A DNA stretch of 64,000 bases from JADCRZ01 sp965200945 (GCA_965200945.1 OZ241749.1:1054001-1118000), one strand, 5' to 3'. Counted from the stretch's first letter, positions 37,160-47,405 are shown. A program made the numbers and translations. The notes: generated by a model not told the origin, from the letters alone.

Positions 37160-38401
37160 ATGTTGCAACCCGGTAAGTTTCAGTCTTTCATTGCGCTCTG
37201 TCTTTTTTTCACCACAACAACAGCGAATACCCACATAACATTTACGCCTTCTTCCAACTTGCCTGCCGATACCACCCTTCCGCCGGTGGAAATCCAGAAT
37301 CCCAACAGCCAGTACAAACCGGCATTTGCCGGACAGACCCGGATCGGAGGCGTCAAAACAAAAACACCTTATACAGCCACTGTGATCAACAGTGAACTGA
37401 AGTTTCCCTGGGCGATCGTGTGCATGCCCGACGGTCGCTTCCTTGTAACGGAAAAAAGCGGAGCCCTGCGTATCCTGAAAGCAACCGGGCAGGCAGACAA
37501 GACAATCAGCGGACTGCCGGCGGTGGTATTTGCCGGGCAGGGCGGGCTGCTGGATGTGAATATAGATCCGGACTTTGCAAAAAACCGGATGATCTTTTGG
37601 GATTATGCCGAGCAGACAGCAGAGGGTGCCCTGCTGGCGGTTGCGAAAGGCCGTTTGTCGGATGATGAAAGTAAAGTGGAGAATGTGGAAGTGATCTACC
37701 GGGCCAAACCAGGCTACAGCGGAAAGCTTCAATACGGCTCCCGCATCCTTTTTGACCCGCAGGGAAACCTTTTTGTAAGCACCGGCGAACGGGCGGGCGG
37801 AGACATCCGCATGAAAGCGCAGGATGTGACCGCTGCCATCGGCAAGGTGTTGCACATCACAAAAGAGGGCAAAGCGGTGGCCGGTGGGCCATTCGCCAAT
37901 ACCGCAGGCGCGTTGCCCGAAGTATATGCCTATGGGCTGCGCAACCCTGAAGGCATGACCTGGAACCCCGATACTCATGAAATATGGGAAGCCGAGTTTG
38001 GTCCGCGCGGCGGCGATGAGATCAACATCATCAAACCGGGAAACAATTATGGCTGGCCCGTAGTTACCTATGGCATCGAATACAGCGGGGAAAAAGTGGG
38101 TGAAGGCATCCAGCAGAAAGACGGCGTAACCCAGCCCATCTATTACTGGGACCCGGTCATCTCACCCTGCGGCCTCCTGTTTTACACCGGCAGCCTCTTC
38201 CCCGAATGGAAGAATAACCTGTTCGTATGCGCCCTGAGCGGCCTTCACATTGCCCGGCTGGTGATCGAAAATAACAAGGTCGTTGGTGAAGAACGCCTCC
38301 TGAAAGACAAGAACGAACGCTGGCGCTCCCTCACCACCGGAAAAGACGGTGCGCTGTACGGCGTGACCGATAAGGGCAATCTTTACAGGATCGGAAAGTG
38401 A
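37160..38401 (+). CDS. PQQ-dependent soluble aldose sugar dehydrogenase-like protein (exported)
   Basis: The 413-residue protein has an N-terminal export signal and a six-bladed propeller of the soluble glucose-dehydrogenase/YliI type. Landmarks are FPWAIVCMPDGRFLVTEKSGALRI, GQGGLLDVNIDPDF, YGLRNPEGMTW, EFGPRGGDEINII and NYGWPVVTYGIEY. These supply the PQQ- and Ca-binding loops of the family, which oxidises aldoses in the periplasm. No electron-acceptor gene is adjacent. Confidence 0.88.
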   Translation: MLQPGKFQSFIALCLFFTTTTANTHITFTPSSNLPADTTLPPVEIQNPNSQYKPAFAGQTRIGGVKTKTPYTATVINSELKFPWAIVCMPDGRFLVTEKSGALRILKATGQADKTISGLPAVVFAGQGGLLDVNIDPDFAKNRMIFWDYAEQTAEGALLAVAKGRLSDDESKVENVEVIYRAKPGYSGKLQYGSRILFDPQGNLFVSTGERAGGDIRMKAQDVTAAIGKVLHITKEGKAVAGGPFANTAGALPEVYAYGLRNPEGMTWNPDTHEIWEAEFGPRGGDEINIIKPGNNYGWPVVTYGIEYSGEKVGEGIQQKDGVTQPIYYWDPVISPCGLLFYTGSLFPEWKNNLFVCALSGLHIARLVIENNKVVGEERLLKDKNERWRSLTTGKDGALYGVTDKGNLYRIGK

Positions 38402-38489
38402 TGAAGGGAACACGCCAGCGTGAAGAATTATTGTATCCAGAACCTGAGCGCTCATCCCTCTGATCCACTTCCTGCCTGTCCCCTTCCTG

Positions 38490-38870
38490 TTACTGCAGGA
38501 AGAAAACCGCAATACAGTAAGCGATCACAATGGCGTTCACCACCCAGGCGAAGAACAGCGATGGCAAGGTCACTTTCGTGGGTTGTGCGGCAAGGTTGAG
38601 GGCAAGTACCGGCACGTTCACGCAGCAAACTACGAGCAGTAAAAGAAAATGGGTGTTGATGCCAGCGAGGATCAATGCCAGAACGGTCAGCGGAAGCACA
38701 GCGCCGATGTTTACTATAAAGCCCACAGCGAGCCATAGAAAACGTTTCTCTTCCTGCGCATTGCACCACCCGAAAAACTTCTGTACGGGATTCTCCTGTA
38801 CGTGCGTGTTAGCCCCGGAAATTTCAGGCTGAATGGTGTGAACGGTGTGAGAGGCGAGTATGTGTTGCAT
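38490..38870 (-). CDS. Small membrane protein, unknown function
   Basis: The 126-residue protein has a polar N-terminus of about 45 residues and three hydrophobic segments (about 46-68, 71-92 and 102-125). The residues before the first segment (FFGWCNAQEEKRFLW) are reminiscent of small Bacteroidota inner-membrane proteins, but I recognise no family. It is flanked by the sugar dehydrogenase gene (convergent) and an antiporter gene on the same strand. Confidence 0.6.
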   Translation of the reverse strand: MQHILASHTVHTIQPEISGANTHVQENPVQKFFGWCNAQEEKRFLWLAVGFIVNIGAVLPLTVLALILAGINTHFLLLLVVCCVNVPVLALNLAAQPTKVTLPSLFFAWVVNAIVIAYCIAVFFLQ

Positions 38871-39032
38871 ATATTCTTATTTATATGCAAAGGTTGAAAG
38901 ATGATCGCAGGCCGGACCTGACGGCCGTCAGCAAATTGTATGTTTGACGTCAGCAGATAAAATGCCGAGTTCTTGTGGTTGTGTGCTTTGCGTACGGTGT
39001 AGCCGGTTTGTCACGCTGATGTTCCCATCTAT

Positions 39033-40616
39033 TTAAATAATTCTCAATCGTTCCTCCTCCAGGTCGATCTGGAACAATTGCTGCCGGATGATCTCTTCGT
39101 CGATCTTCGGATCCTTGTTCAGTTCGGTAAGGAACTGGCGCTGGCTATCCAGCAATTCAAAAAAGATGGCTTTTGTTTTATCGTTCATCCAGCTGTCGTC
39201 TGCAGATTTGGACCGTTCTTCCCATTGTTTGAAAAATTTTTCCATGCCGGCATGCCCGTTCAATTCCTTTTCATACTTCGATTTCAGAAACTGGTAAATG
39301 TGATTTTTCAGGTCTTGTTTCATTTTCTGCCGGGTGGTTGCTTCCACTTGCTCAAAAGGAAGAGAATCGAACAACTTTGTGCGGGTGATGAAGTAGGGAA
39401 GCGTGAGTCCCTGTATCAAAAGGGTGAGCAAGATAGCTACAAACGTGATGAATAAAATAAGATCTCTTTGCGGAAATTCATGGCCGTTTTCCAGATAAAC
39501 AGGAATGGCCAGCGCCGCCGCCAGCGACACTACCCCCCGCATGCCGGTCCAGCCCAACAGAAGGGGTATCAGCAATGTCCTCTTTTGTGAGCCTGCCCTT
39601 GGGGCCACGCTGGGCCGGAAGATATAGGTCGCGATCATGGCTACGTACGAGCTGATAATCCTGGCAACGATCAGCACTAACGTTACCAATACGCCGTACC
39701 CAATAGCTGTTTGTAACGGTATGCCTTTTTTGTGCAGCCCTTCCACAATTTCAGGCAGTTGGAGACCGATGATGAGAAATACGATTCCGTTCAGTATGAA
39801 CACGAGGCTGTCCCACACGTTGTAGCCCGCGATCCGGCTCGTGCTGTTTAAAAACATCAACCGCTTTGCCGACATGAACAATCCGCCGCTCACGACTGCA
39901 AGCACGCCCGAACAATGAAATTCTTCCGCTACCCAGTACATAATATACGGTTCGATCAGCGTAAGCGCGATGTCGGACGAAGCGGTGGTAGGCAGGCGTT
40001 TGTGGGCCTGCACAAAGAACCAGGCCAGCAGCAGGCCAATGCCCGTGCCACCCGCTACCATCCATACAAAACTGGTGGCGGCGTCCATCCAGACAAACTG
40101 GCCGGTGCCTACTGCTACCAGGGCAAACCGGAAAATGATGAGAGAGGAAGCGTCGTTGAGCAGGCTTTCTCCTTCCAGAATGGTAGACGTCGATTTCGGG
40201 ATACGCACAAAACTCGTGATGGCGCCGGTACTGACCGCATCGGGAGGCGACACGATTCCTCCCAACAGGAAACCCAGCGCCAGCGTGAATCCGGGAATGA
40301 AATGATTTGCGACCACCGCGACAGACAGGGCAGTGAACATGACTACCAGAAAAGCAAAACTGCTGATGATGCGCCACCACTTTTTCATCTCCTTGAAAGA
40401 AATATTCCAGGAAGCTTCAAACAACAGCGGTGGAAGGATCACAAAGAATATAAGGTCCGGATGGATCCTGACCCGCGGCAAACCGGGAACAAAGCTGACC
40501 AAGAGTCCGGCAACCACCAGCAGGATCGGATAGGCAATTTTCAGTTTCTGGGCCCACATCTCCAGTAACACGACAGCAGCGATCATAGCCAGCAGGAAAG
40601 GCAGAATGGTATGCAT
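39033..40616 (-). CDS. Na+/H+ antiporter, CPA1 family
   Basis: The 527-residue protein has 12 or so membrane segments. DLIFFVILPPLLFEASWNIS is the characteristic CPA1/NHE segment, and GGIVSPPDAVSTGAI and EGESLLNDASSLI are the central ion-binding segments with the conserved Asp/Asn residues. A charged C-terminal tail of about 110 residues is cytoplasmic. It exports Na+ or K+ in exchange for protons. A second, distinct CPA1 protein is encoded at 44520-45755. Confidence 0.92.
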   Translation of the reverse strand: MHTILPFLLAMIAAVVLLEMWAQKLKIAYPILLVVAGLLVSFVPGLPRVRIHPDLIFFVILPPLLFEASWNISFKEMKKWWRIISSFAFLVVMFTALSVAVVANHFIPGFTLALGFLLGGIVSPPDAVSTGAITSFVRIPKSTSTILEGESLLNDASSLIIFRFALVAVGTGQFVWMDAATSFVWMVAGGTGIGLLLAWFFVQAHKRLPTTASSDIALTLIEPYIMYWVAEEFHCSGVLAVVSGGLFMSAKRLMFLNSTSRIAGYNVWDSLVFILNGIVFLIIGLQLPEIVEGLHKKGIPLQTAIGYGVLVTLVLIVARIISSYVAMIATYIFRPSVAPRAGSQKRTLLIPLLLGWTGMRGVVSLAAALAIPVYLENGHEFPQRDLILFITFVAILLTLLIQGLTLPYFITRTKLFDSLPFEQVEATTRQKMKQDLKNHIYQFLKSKYEKELNGHAGMEKFFKQWEERSKSADDSWMNDKTKAIFFELLDSQRQFLTELNKDPKIDEEIIRQQLFQIDLEEERLRII

Positions 40617-40869
40617 GGATGAGCGGGTTAAACTTTTAGAATTGGAAAATTGGGTAATATTTTTCAGAAGCGAAAATTAATACTTGGTGCACAGGGTTCT
40701 TTTTATTCATACCGTTTCCAAAAGAGACTACAGGGATCATCTGCCGTTGTCACAGTATAACAGGATAAAGGACTCAGATAGAAACCAGTCTGACACACCT
40801 TCTTGCAACATTTCTCAGTAACATAAATGGCCGGAAGGTTCAACCCCGCTAGAAACTCAATCAACCGCC

Positions 40870-41736
40870 ATGCCGTCTTCCCGCTTGTTTCAAAACGCCC
40901 CCTGTTCGCATAAACTGGTCCTGATTTTAATTTTGTCCCCTACCTGCAGTAACAGCATTGAGCAGATCAAATCACAAGCAGTCAAGAGAGGTTCCTGGAA
41001 TCTGGTTCCCTACCTCGATCCTGCCATTGGAAATGTTGCGCCTTTGCTGAACACCAACCACCCTTTCGTGCACATGCCGAACCAGATGATCGGGGGTTTT
41101 CCACACAGGAAGGACCATCTGGATATGCAGATCACCGATTTACCGTTGACGGCCTTAACATCATTACGCCGCAGGTGGTCTTTGGCATCAAGTCCTCCCA
41201 CGGCCCGGTCAATGATACAGTATGGTACAGAAGGTAGAGGTAAGACCATGATCCTGAAAAGACCCAGCCCTGGTATTTCGCCGTGGAATGCCGGACGACA
41301 ACATCCTGGCAGAATTTACTGCCGGTGAAAAAACAGGTTTTTCCGGTTTGCCTTGCCTCCGGGTGTACGTAAAAATGTGTTGCTGTCAGATTATTATAAA
41401 GGAGGCGGATACTGCATCACAGAGAAAAGGATCATAACGGGAAAGGAATATGTGGATGAAGCCATCCACCAGCAGATAGGGGTGGCTTACCTGTACGGTG
41501 AGATTGCAGGGAGCCCAGGGAGCGGACCCGGAAACGGCGGCGTGCTGCGGTTGAAATGGGCAATGAGAACCCGGCCACGGCTCAGGGGCCCCACCTTAAA
41601 TGTGCAGGAGAGTAAGACCGGTCAGTCTGCAAACAATTCGGTATCAAATAGATCAACTGACGCCGGGAAAAATGAGTATGAAATTTCCGACCTTTTGCAA
41701 TCATCCGCTCAACAGGAATTGGGTGGGATAGTGTGA
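40870..41736 (+). pseudogene. Decayed N-terminal remnant of a GH92 alpha-mannosidase gene
   Basis: Recognisable GH92 sequence is spread over three frames. The first frame gives LDPAIGNVAPLLNTNHPFVH and PNQMIGGFPHRKDHLDMQI. The next (from about 41151) gives PQVVFGIKSSHGPVNDTVWY, then stops at 41235 and 41241, then DHDPEKTQPWYFAVE. The next gives MPDDNILAEFTAGEKTG, and the first frame resumes with LPPGVRKNVLLSDYYKGGG and GKEYVDEAIHQQIGVAYLYG. Two stops and at least three frameshifts leave no functional product. Only about the first 220 residues of an enzyme of roughly 700 are present; the end beyond 41530 is unrecognisable. The intact enzyme would have removed mannose from glycans. Confidence 0.8.
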
Positions 41737-41769
41737 AATTCCTGTAAATAAATATCTTTATGCGTTAGC

Positions 41770-44190
41770 ATGAAGCCCTACCCCCTGATCCTGTTGCTGT
41801 TTCTGACCCTTGGAGCCAGAAGCCAGCTTAAATTGACTGTGTCCGCATTCACCAATTCCGATTGCGGAATGAACAACGGAACCATCACCTCCTTTGTGAC
41901 CGGTGGGGTTCCTCCCTACGAATTCTCCCTGGCCGGCATGGGTGGATTCAATACCGGAAATTTCACTTCCCTCAAGCCTGCCGACTATGTGCTTGCCGCG
42001 CGTGATGCGAATGGAACCGTTGTAAGTCAGCACGTAATCGTCACTTCGACCTCGATCCCGCCTACCCCCACATTTACAACCAAGGATCCCTCTTCCTGCG
42101 ATAAACTGGACGGGACGGTGACCGTAAACATGGCGGGAGGAGCCCCTCCTTTTCAATACAGCCTCGACGATGTGACTTATCAAAGCAGCAATATGTTTAC
42201 CAACCTGGCGCAGGGTACCTACCATATGTATATAAAAGACCAGTTTGGTTGCCGGCGCACCGCCGCTGACCTGTTTTTCCTGGTTGCCCCGGATTGCGGA
42301 TATACAATGCGGGTAACAGGCGCTTTTCCGAAATGTGGTAATATCGGCTGGCTCTCTGTAACGGATCCGCTACCCGGCATTCTGCCCCTGAAGTATTCGC
42401 TTGACGGAATCAATTACCAGGACAGTGGTTCGTTTTACAACCTGGGCCCGGGCTTGTATACCATCCGCGTGAAAGATGCGGCAAGTGTTGTACGGTTGTT
42501 TGGTATTGACCTTAACTACAGTTGTGCCATGCAGCTTACCCTTACGACCGTGGCTGCAGGTTGTAACAACGCAGCAGGCAGCATCACCGCTGTCCGGTCG
42601 CGCGGAGAAGGCCCATTCGAATATTCGCTCAACAACGGTCCTTTCCAGACTTCGAACTTTTTTGACCGGTTGCAGCCAGGCACTTATCAGGTGAGGGTGA
42701 GAGACGTGAAAGGACTTACGGTAAGCATGAGCGCGACGGTTGGTAAAAATTGTGCGACGCCGACCGCCGCTGTCAAAGATGCCACTTGCGGCCTGCCAAA
42801 CGGTGAAATTGAAGTAACGGATGCCGGCGGATTGCTTCCCTATCTCTACTCGATTGATGGCAGCAATTACCAGCCCCTGAACCGGTTTGTTGGGTTAAGG
42901 GGGGGCACTTATACCGTTTATGTGAAGGATGCGGCCGGAGTAATCACGACGACCGGCACAGTGATCGGCGGACAAGCGGCCCCCGTGGTTTCAGGGCTTG
43001 CTACTGCTGCTACCTGTGCCGATAACGATGGAATTATCAACGCGGTTAACGGAAGCGGACAGTCGCCATTGGCATATGGTATCTTTCCGGCCAGCTATCA
43101 AGCGTCGCCGGTTTTCCCGAACCTGGCGAGCGGCAGCTACAAACTGAACATAAAAGATGGCAACGGCTGTACCGACTCGGTGGATGTCATCGTTCCGCTG
43201 AAAAATTCTTTGCAGCTTACCATGGACTCGGTCGTGACCATTTGCGAGGGCAAATCAGCTTCTTTAAAAGTAAGCTCGAACGCCTCCTTGTTCCAGTGGG
43301 CTTCGGGCCCGGGCATCACCGATGTCAGCAAACAGGACCAGACCGTTGTCCCGACTGTCACAACAAAGTATTTTGTGACTGCCACTCTTGGAAAATGTAC
43401 GCTGTCGGAGACCGTTTTGGTGAAAGTAAATGCGGCTCCCCAGGCCAGTGCCGGCAAGGACCAGACGATCTGTTATGGGGAAGATGCCAGGCTGGAAGGC
43501 GCCGGGGGAGGGACATATAACTGGACACCCGGCCTGTACCTCACGGACAGCCGCAGTGCCAGTCCGGTTTCCAAAAAACCTGCTTCAACCCTGGAATACG
43601 CGCTCAGTGTAACGGATGCCAACGGATGTGCTTCCCTGCAGCCTGGCAAAGTGAAGATAACTGTAACAACCCCCGTACTTTTTGCGGGCCATGATACAAG
43701 CGTGCTGATCAATCAGCCATTGAGCCTCCATGCTGTGGATACCAACAATACCGGGTTTATCCAGTACAACTGGCAGCCGCAAACCGGATTGAGCAACCCG
43801 GGTATTGCAGATCCGGTAGCCAACCTGAGCAACAGCATCACTTACAAAGTAACCGCTAAAACGGCATCCGGCTGTGAAGCTTCCGATAATGTGACAATAG
43901 AAGTATACAGTTCAGCCGATATCTACGTACCCAATGCATTTACGCCAAACGGCGATGGTCACAACGATTATGCGAGGCCGATTCCGAAAGGGATCAAACA
44001 GCTTACGTATTTTACAATTTACAACCGCTGGGGCGGCATCGTGTACAGGTATACACCCGGTTCAAAAGGATGGGATGGCCGGTTGAACGGGCTGTTACAG
44101 GATGCCGGAACATTCACCTGGCTTGCGGAAGGGGTTGATTTTGGTGGGGTCAAAATCAAAAGGTATGGAACGATCATCCTGGTCAGATAG
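41770..44190 (+). CDS. SprB-repeat surface adhesin with gliding-motility C-terminal domain
   Basis: The 806-residue protein starts with a signal peptide (MKPYPLILLLFLTLGARS). At least five SprB-type repeats of about 75-80 residues follow (about 20-480), each with the pattern GGxPPFxYSLDDxxYQxSNxFxxLxxGTYxxxVKDxxG. Two Ig-like domains come next (about 490-700), and a CHU_C-type C-terminal domain (VPNAFTPNGDGHNDYARP to YNRWGGIVYRY and WDGR) ends the protein. It is likely exported by T9SS and displayed on the surface for adhesion or gliding. It starts 34 bases after the GH92 remnant. Confidence 0.9.
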   Translation: MKPYPLILLLFLTLGARSQLKLTVSAFTNSDCGMNNGTITSFVTGGVPPYEFSLAGMGGFNTGNFTSLKPADYVLAARDANGTVVSQHVIVTSTSIPPTPTFTTKDPSSCDKLDGTVTVNMAGGAPPFQYSLDDVTYQSSNMFTNLAQGTYHMYIKDQFGCRRTAADLFFLVAPDCGYTMRVTGAFPKCGNIGWLSVTDPLPGILPLKYSLDGINYQDSGSFYNLGPGLYTIRVKDAASVVRLFGIDLNYSCAMQLTLTTVAAGCNNAAGSITAVRSRGEGPFEYSLNNGPFQTSNFFDRLQPGTYQVRVRDVKGLTVSMSATVGKNCATPTAAVKDATCGLPNGEIEVTDAGGLLPYLYSIDGSNYQPLNRFVGLRGGTYTVYVKDAAGVITTTGTVIGGQAAPVVSGLATAATCADNDGIINAVNGSGQSPLAYGIFPASYQASPVFPNLASGSYKLNIKDGNGCTDSVDVIVPLKNSLQLTMDSVVTICEGKSASLKVSSNASLFQWASGPGITDVSKQDQTVVPTVTTKYFVTATLGKCTLSETVLVKVNAAPQASAGKDQTICYGEDARLEGAGGGTYNWTPGLYLTDSRSASPVSKKPASTLEYALSVTDANGCASLQPGKVKITVTTPVLFAGHDTSVLINQPLSLHAVDTNNTGFIQYNWQPQTGLSNPGIADPVANLSNSITYKVTAKTASGCEASDNVTIEVYSSADIYVPNAFTPNGDGHNDYARPIPKGIKQLTYFTIYNRWGGIVYRYTPGSKGWDGRLNGLLQDAGTFTWLAEGVDFGGVKIKRYGTIILVR

Positions 44191-44519
44191 GGATCGTTGC
44201 TGAACATTGAAGAGACTCTTCCTACTCTCAAATTGCAGGTAAACACATGGAAGATTCTGGAGAATTTATCCTTGATCGGATCATTTATTTTAGTTACGCA
44301 TATGTGCCAGAGTAACGTTTTTATTGCTGTGGTGAAAAGAGATTAAAGATCCTGGGCGATATGTGCAGATTTTTCCCGGGTCAAAATGAGAGTGGGCTCT
44401 CTCATGTAAATTTATGTACGGGGCTTCTGTATGAAGGATGCTTTTAATTGTTACCATATCATCCGCCCAAAGTACCGGCCATCTGCTTCAACAGCCTGAA
44501 CAGGCGAAGTAACATGATT
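44191..44519. other. Intergenic region between convergent genes
   Basis: About 330 bases hold no gene. A short hairpin with arms ATGAGAG (44386-44392) and CTCTCAT (44399-44405) is the only structure noticed. It lacks a T-run on either side. Confidence 0.4.
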
Positions 44520-45755
44520 CTATTCCTGCAGTTTCTTCGCCACTTTCCCGATCGTGAGGCCCTGCACAATGATGGAAAACAGCACGATCAGGTAGGTAAC
44601 CGAAACAAACACTTCCTTGAAAGTGCCTGCAGGCAACGACAGCGCAAGGGCAACGGAGATCCCGCCCCGCAGTCCGCCCCAGGTGAGTATCGGAACGGCG
44701 TTTTTTTCAAATGTTTTCGCATACCGCAGAAATGCGATCGGGATACCGACCGATACGAACCTTGCCAGCAGTACAACACCTATGCCCAGGCAGCCGAGCC
44801 AAAAAGTAGGCGTGTTGAACCGGATGATGAGCATCTCGAAACCGATCAGCATGAAGAGGATGGCATTCAGCAGTTCATCGATCATTTCCCAGAACTTGAG
44901 GATATAGTCGCGGGTAACATCACTCATCCCTTCGTCGACACTTTTGTTGCCCGTTATGATGCCGGCCACCACCATGGCGAGCGGACCGCTTATATGGAGG
45001 TGGTCTGCCAGCAGGTTGCCGCCCATTACTATGGCCAGGGTGACCAGTAGCTCTACGATATAATTGTCGATTGAACGCAGTATCCAAAAACCAAGGTAGC
45101 CCAAGATCCAACCCCACACAAGGCCGCCACCCGCTTCTTTCAGGAACAGGATGCCAACTTGTACGGAAGAAACCTTTTCCGGCCCCGCTATGATGATATC
45201 GAGGATCGTTGTAAAAACCACGACCGCTACACCGTCGTTGAAAAGGCTTTCCCCGGTTATCTTGATCTCGAGCGAGGCAGGGATCTTTGCCTGCTTCAGG
45301 ATACCCAGTACCGCGATTGGGTCGGTCGGAGAAATCAGGGCACCGAAGAGCTGCCAGTAAATAAAGCCGATAGAGATGCCGAACCAGGGTGCGACCGCAT
45401 ACATGAGTCCAGCTACAACAATGGTGGAAATAAGGACGCCGATTGTTGAAAAGGTGATCACCGCACCGCTTTCCCTCTTCAGCTGCTTGATATTGATGTG
45501 CATAGCCCCGGCAAAAAGTAGGAAACCCAGCATCACTTTCATCAGGGCCGTATTGAAATCTATGCTGGCAACTATCCGGGTGACTTCTGTATAAAAACCT
45601 GGCCAGAAGAGCCCGGTTACAAATATAAGCAGAGAAGCCAGGAGGGAAATGATCATGATGCCGATCGTACCCGGCAGTTTGATCAACCTCAAATTGATGT
45701 AACTGAAAACAGCCGTAAGTACGATAATGATAAAAATAAGGTTGTAAACCGGCAA
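44520..45755 (-). CDS. Na+/H+ antiporter, CPA1 family (second copy, divergent)
   Basis: The 411-residue membrane protein has CPA1 landmarks: ALMKVMLGFLLFAGAMHI, WQLFGALISPTDPIAVLGIL and TGESLFNDGVAVVVF, the last two carrying the ion-binding Asp residues. The later segment GADCGAGS-like frames are shadows; the real C-terminus is LTIGKVAKKLQE. It has no long cytoplasmic tail, unlike the protein encoded at 39033-40616. It is convergent with the SprB-type adhesin gene. Confidence 0.92.
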   Translation of the reverse strand: MPVYNLIFIIIVLTAVFSYINLRLIKLPGTIGIMIISLLASLLIFVTGLFWPGFYTEVTRIVASIDFNTALMKVMLGFLLFAGAMHINIKQLKRESGAVITFSTIGVLISTIVVAGLMYAVAPWFGISIGFIYWQLFGALISPTDPIAVLGILKQAKIPASLEIKITGESLFNDGVAVVVFTTILDIIIAGPEKVSSVQVGILFLKEAGGGLVWGWILGYLGFWILRSIDNYIVELLVTLAIVMGGNLLADHLHISGPLAMVVAGIITGNKSVDEGMSDVTRDYILKFWEMIDELLNAILFMLIGFEMLIIRFNTPTFWLGCLGIGVVLLARFVSVGIPIAFLRYAKTFEKNAVPILTWGGLRGGISVALALSLPAGTFKEVFVSVTYLIVLFSIIVQGLTIGKVAKKLQE

Positions 45756-46001
45756 TTCATGTCTGGTTGGTGAGCTTGCAATTTATGGTTAATATATTAT
45801 GTAAAGGTGAAAAGCAGCGCAATAGGGCCTGAAGATCAATTCCAGAAACAACTGTTTACACTTTTCTGAAACCAGGCCTGGCAGCTCTGATTGCAGGCAG
45901 CCGCAGGCACTGATCTGCTTTAAAATGAGGTAAACAGCTATTTGCATCAAGAACCGCAAGGAGAGTCCTTATGCAGATAGCTGTTGGACGAGAAATTTTC
46001 T

Positions 46002-46481
46002 TTAGTTGAAGAAGATAGCGGCTATTTTGTCAAGGCTTTGTTCCAGTCCTAGCTGGGCGAAGTTGCTGATAGAACCGAAATCACTGTACTCAGTAACCGT
46101 CATCTGCGTTCGATGGGTACCCTGTTGGGTGAAAGTTACTACGGTTCTGATGTCGATGGGAAAGTCAGGCGGCATGCCGACCTTTGTTGGTTCTATTTTA
46201 TTTCCATCCTTGTCGGATAAGCTTTGAATAAATTCAATCTTTTCCAGGGGAACGATCCGCTGATAAACCCACAGTGAAAAGTATTCCTGTCCGCCCATTT
46301 CTTTTGGCGCCTGCATGCTTACTATGGATTTACCGCCTTCTCTGAAATCAATCCGGGCAACAGGCGAAATGAAATGTTTGGGTCCCCACCAGCGCTTCAC
46401 CAGTTCAGGGTCGGTCCATACTTTCCATACCAGTTCTACAGGCGCGTTGAATGTTCTGGTAACTTCAATTTGCTTTGTCAT
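46002..46481 (-). CDS. SRPBCC (AHSA1-like) domain protein
   Basis: The 159-residue protein has the Aha1/SRPBCC pattern RTFNAPVELVWKVWTDPELVKRWWGP at the start and a C-terminal long helix. This family binds hydrophobic ligands, but individual roles are unknown. It lies in the same direction as the VOC and ArsR genes, 115 bases after the VOC gene, and the trio is a common arrangement in Bacteroidota. It is probably under ArsR-type control. Confidence 0.87.
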   Translation of the reverse strand: MTKQIEVTRTFNAPVELVWKVWTDPELVKRWWGPKHFISPVARIDFREGGKSIVSMQAPKEMGGQEYFSLWVYQRIVPLEKIEFIQSLSDKDGNKIEPTKVGMPPDFPIDIRTVVTFTQQGTHRTQMTVTEYSDFGSISNFAQLGLEQSLDKIAAIFFN

Positions 46482-46596
46482 ATAGTTTTAATAAAGTCAT
46501 TCTCAGGAGCGGCAAGTTTGATGTCTCCTTCGTTTTTGCACGCGCACAATAATTGTAGTTAAAGAGAAGGCAGAACCCAAACACTTGATAGGTCAA

Positions 46597-47022
46597 CTAC
46601 GCGTTTTGCAGTGCTTCGATATCAAATTTTTTCATTTTCAGGAACGCCTGCACAACCCGTTGCCCTTTTTCAGGGTTCGACATCAACCGGCTGAGGATCT
46701 CAGGCACTACCTGCCAGGAGAAGCCGAACTTATCTTTACACCAGCCGCAGTTCTCTTCTTTGCCACCATCGGCTGTGAGTTTGTACCAGTAGTGATCGAT
46801 CTCCTGCTGGTCTTTACACAGTATTACAAAAGAAACAGCTTCGTTAAAGCTAAGGTTATTACCTCCGTTCAGCCCCATGAACAGCTGCCCGTTCAGTTCA
46901 AAATTTACAACCTGTCCTGAGTCATGAAGGATCTTAGAAGAAGGAAAAATGGTGCAGTAAAAGTCTGCTGCTGCCCTGGCTTGTCCATCAAACCACAAAC
47001 AGGGATACATTTGTTTTGTCAT
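46597..47022 (-). CDS. PhnB-like VOC superfamily protein
   Basis: The 141-residue protein has the PhnB/VOC pattern YPCLWFDGQARAAADFYCTIFPSSKI, then VNFELNGQLFMGLNGG and DKFGFSWQVVP. Such proteins are often wrongly called demethylubiquinone methyltransferases; the fold is glyoxalase-like and the ligand is unknown. It is 27 bases downstream of the ArsR gene and co-transcribed with it. Confidence 0.88.
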   Translation of the reverse strand: MTKQMYPCLWFDGQARAAADFYCTIFPSSKILHDSGQVVNFELNGQLFMGLNGGNNLSFNEAVSFVILCKDQQEIDHYWYKLTADGGKEENCGWCKDKFGFSWQVVPEILSRLMSNPEKGQRVVQAFLKMKKFDIEALQNA

Positions 47023-47048
47023 TTGCTTATTATTAAATTGTTAGAAGA

Positions 47049-47384
47049 CTATTTTTTAGAACTTTTCTTTTTCTGAATTTCGTTTAGCAGATCATCCATT
47101 GCGGAGAGTCTTCCTTCCCACATTTTCCGGTATGGCTCTAACCAGTCTGCCACTTCTTTCATCTTTTGCGGGTTGAAATGATAATAGATTTCCCTGCCCG
47201 AATGTGCCTGCTTCAGAAGTTCACATTCGGTCAAAATCTGGATGTGTTTGGAGATCGTTTGTCGGGATGAATCAAAATTGTCAGCGATGGCCCCGGGCGT
47301 CATCGCCTGCATTGCAACCAACCCCAGTATGGCCCTTCTTGTGGGATCGGCTATCGCCTGAAACACATCTCTACGAATGTCCAT
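47049..47384 (-). CDS. ArsR-family transcriptional regulator
   Basis: The 111-residue protein has a winged helix (about 12-80) with MTPGAIADNFDSSRQTISKHIQIL as the recognition region. No cysteine metal-binding motif is seen, so it is of the metal-free class often paired with SRPBCC proteins. The sequence after the wing (PQKMKEVADWLEPYRKMWEGRL) is typical of that class. It is first in a three-gene operon and is preceded by a strong promoter with two repeated palindromes, probably its own binding sites. Confidence 0.9.
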   Translation of the reverse strand: MDIRRDVFQAIADPTRRAILGLVAMQAMTPGAIADNFDSSRQTISKHIQILTECELLKQAHSGREIYYHFNPQKMKEVADWLEPYRKMWEGRLSAMDDLLNEIQKKKSSKK

Positions 47385-47389
47385 ATCAC

Positions 47390-47405
47390 GCAGTTATTTG
47401 ACTGC
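47390..47405 (-). promoter_or_regulatory. ArsR operator copy 1
   Basis: GCAGTTATTTGACTGC has inverted ends GCAGT/ACTGC. It lies between the -7 box and the start codon, which begins only six bases away. It matches copy 2 at 13 of 16 positions, 25 bases apart. Confidence 0.7.

Noticed and set aside
40870..41328. Intact small hypothetical gene
   Set aside because: Its first half matches GH92 and the match continues in other frames, so it is a fragment of a broken gene.
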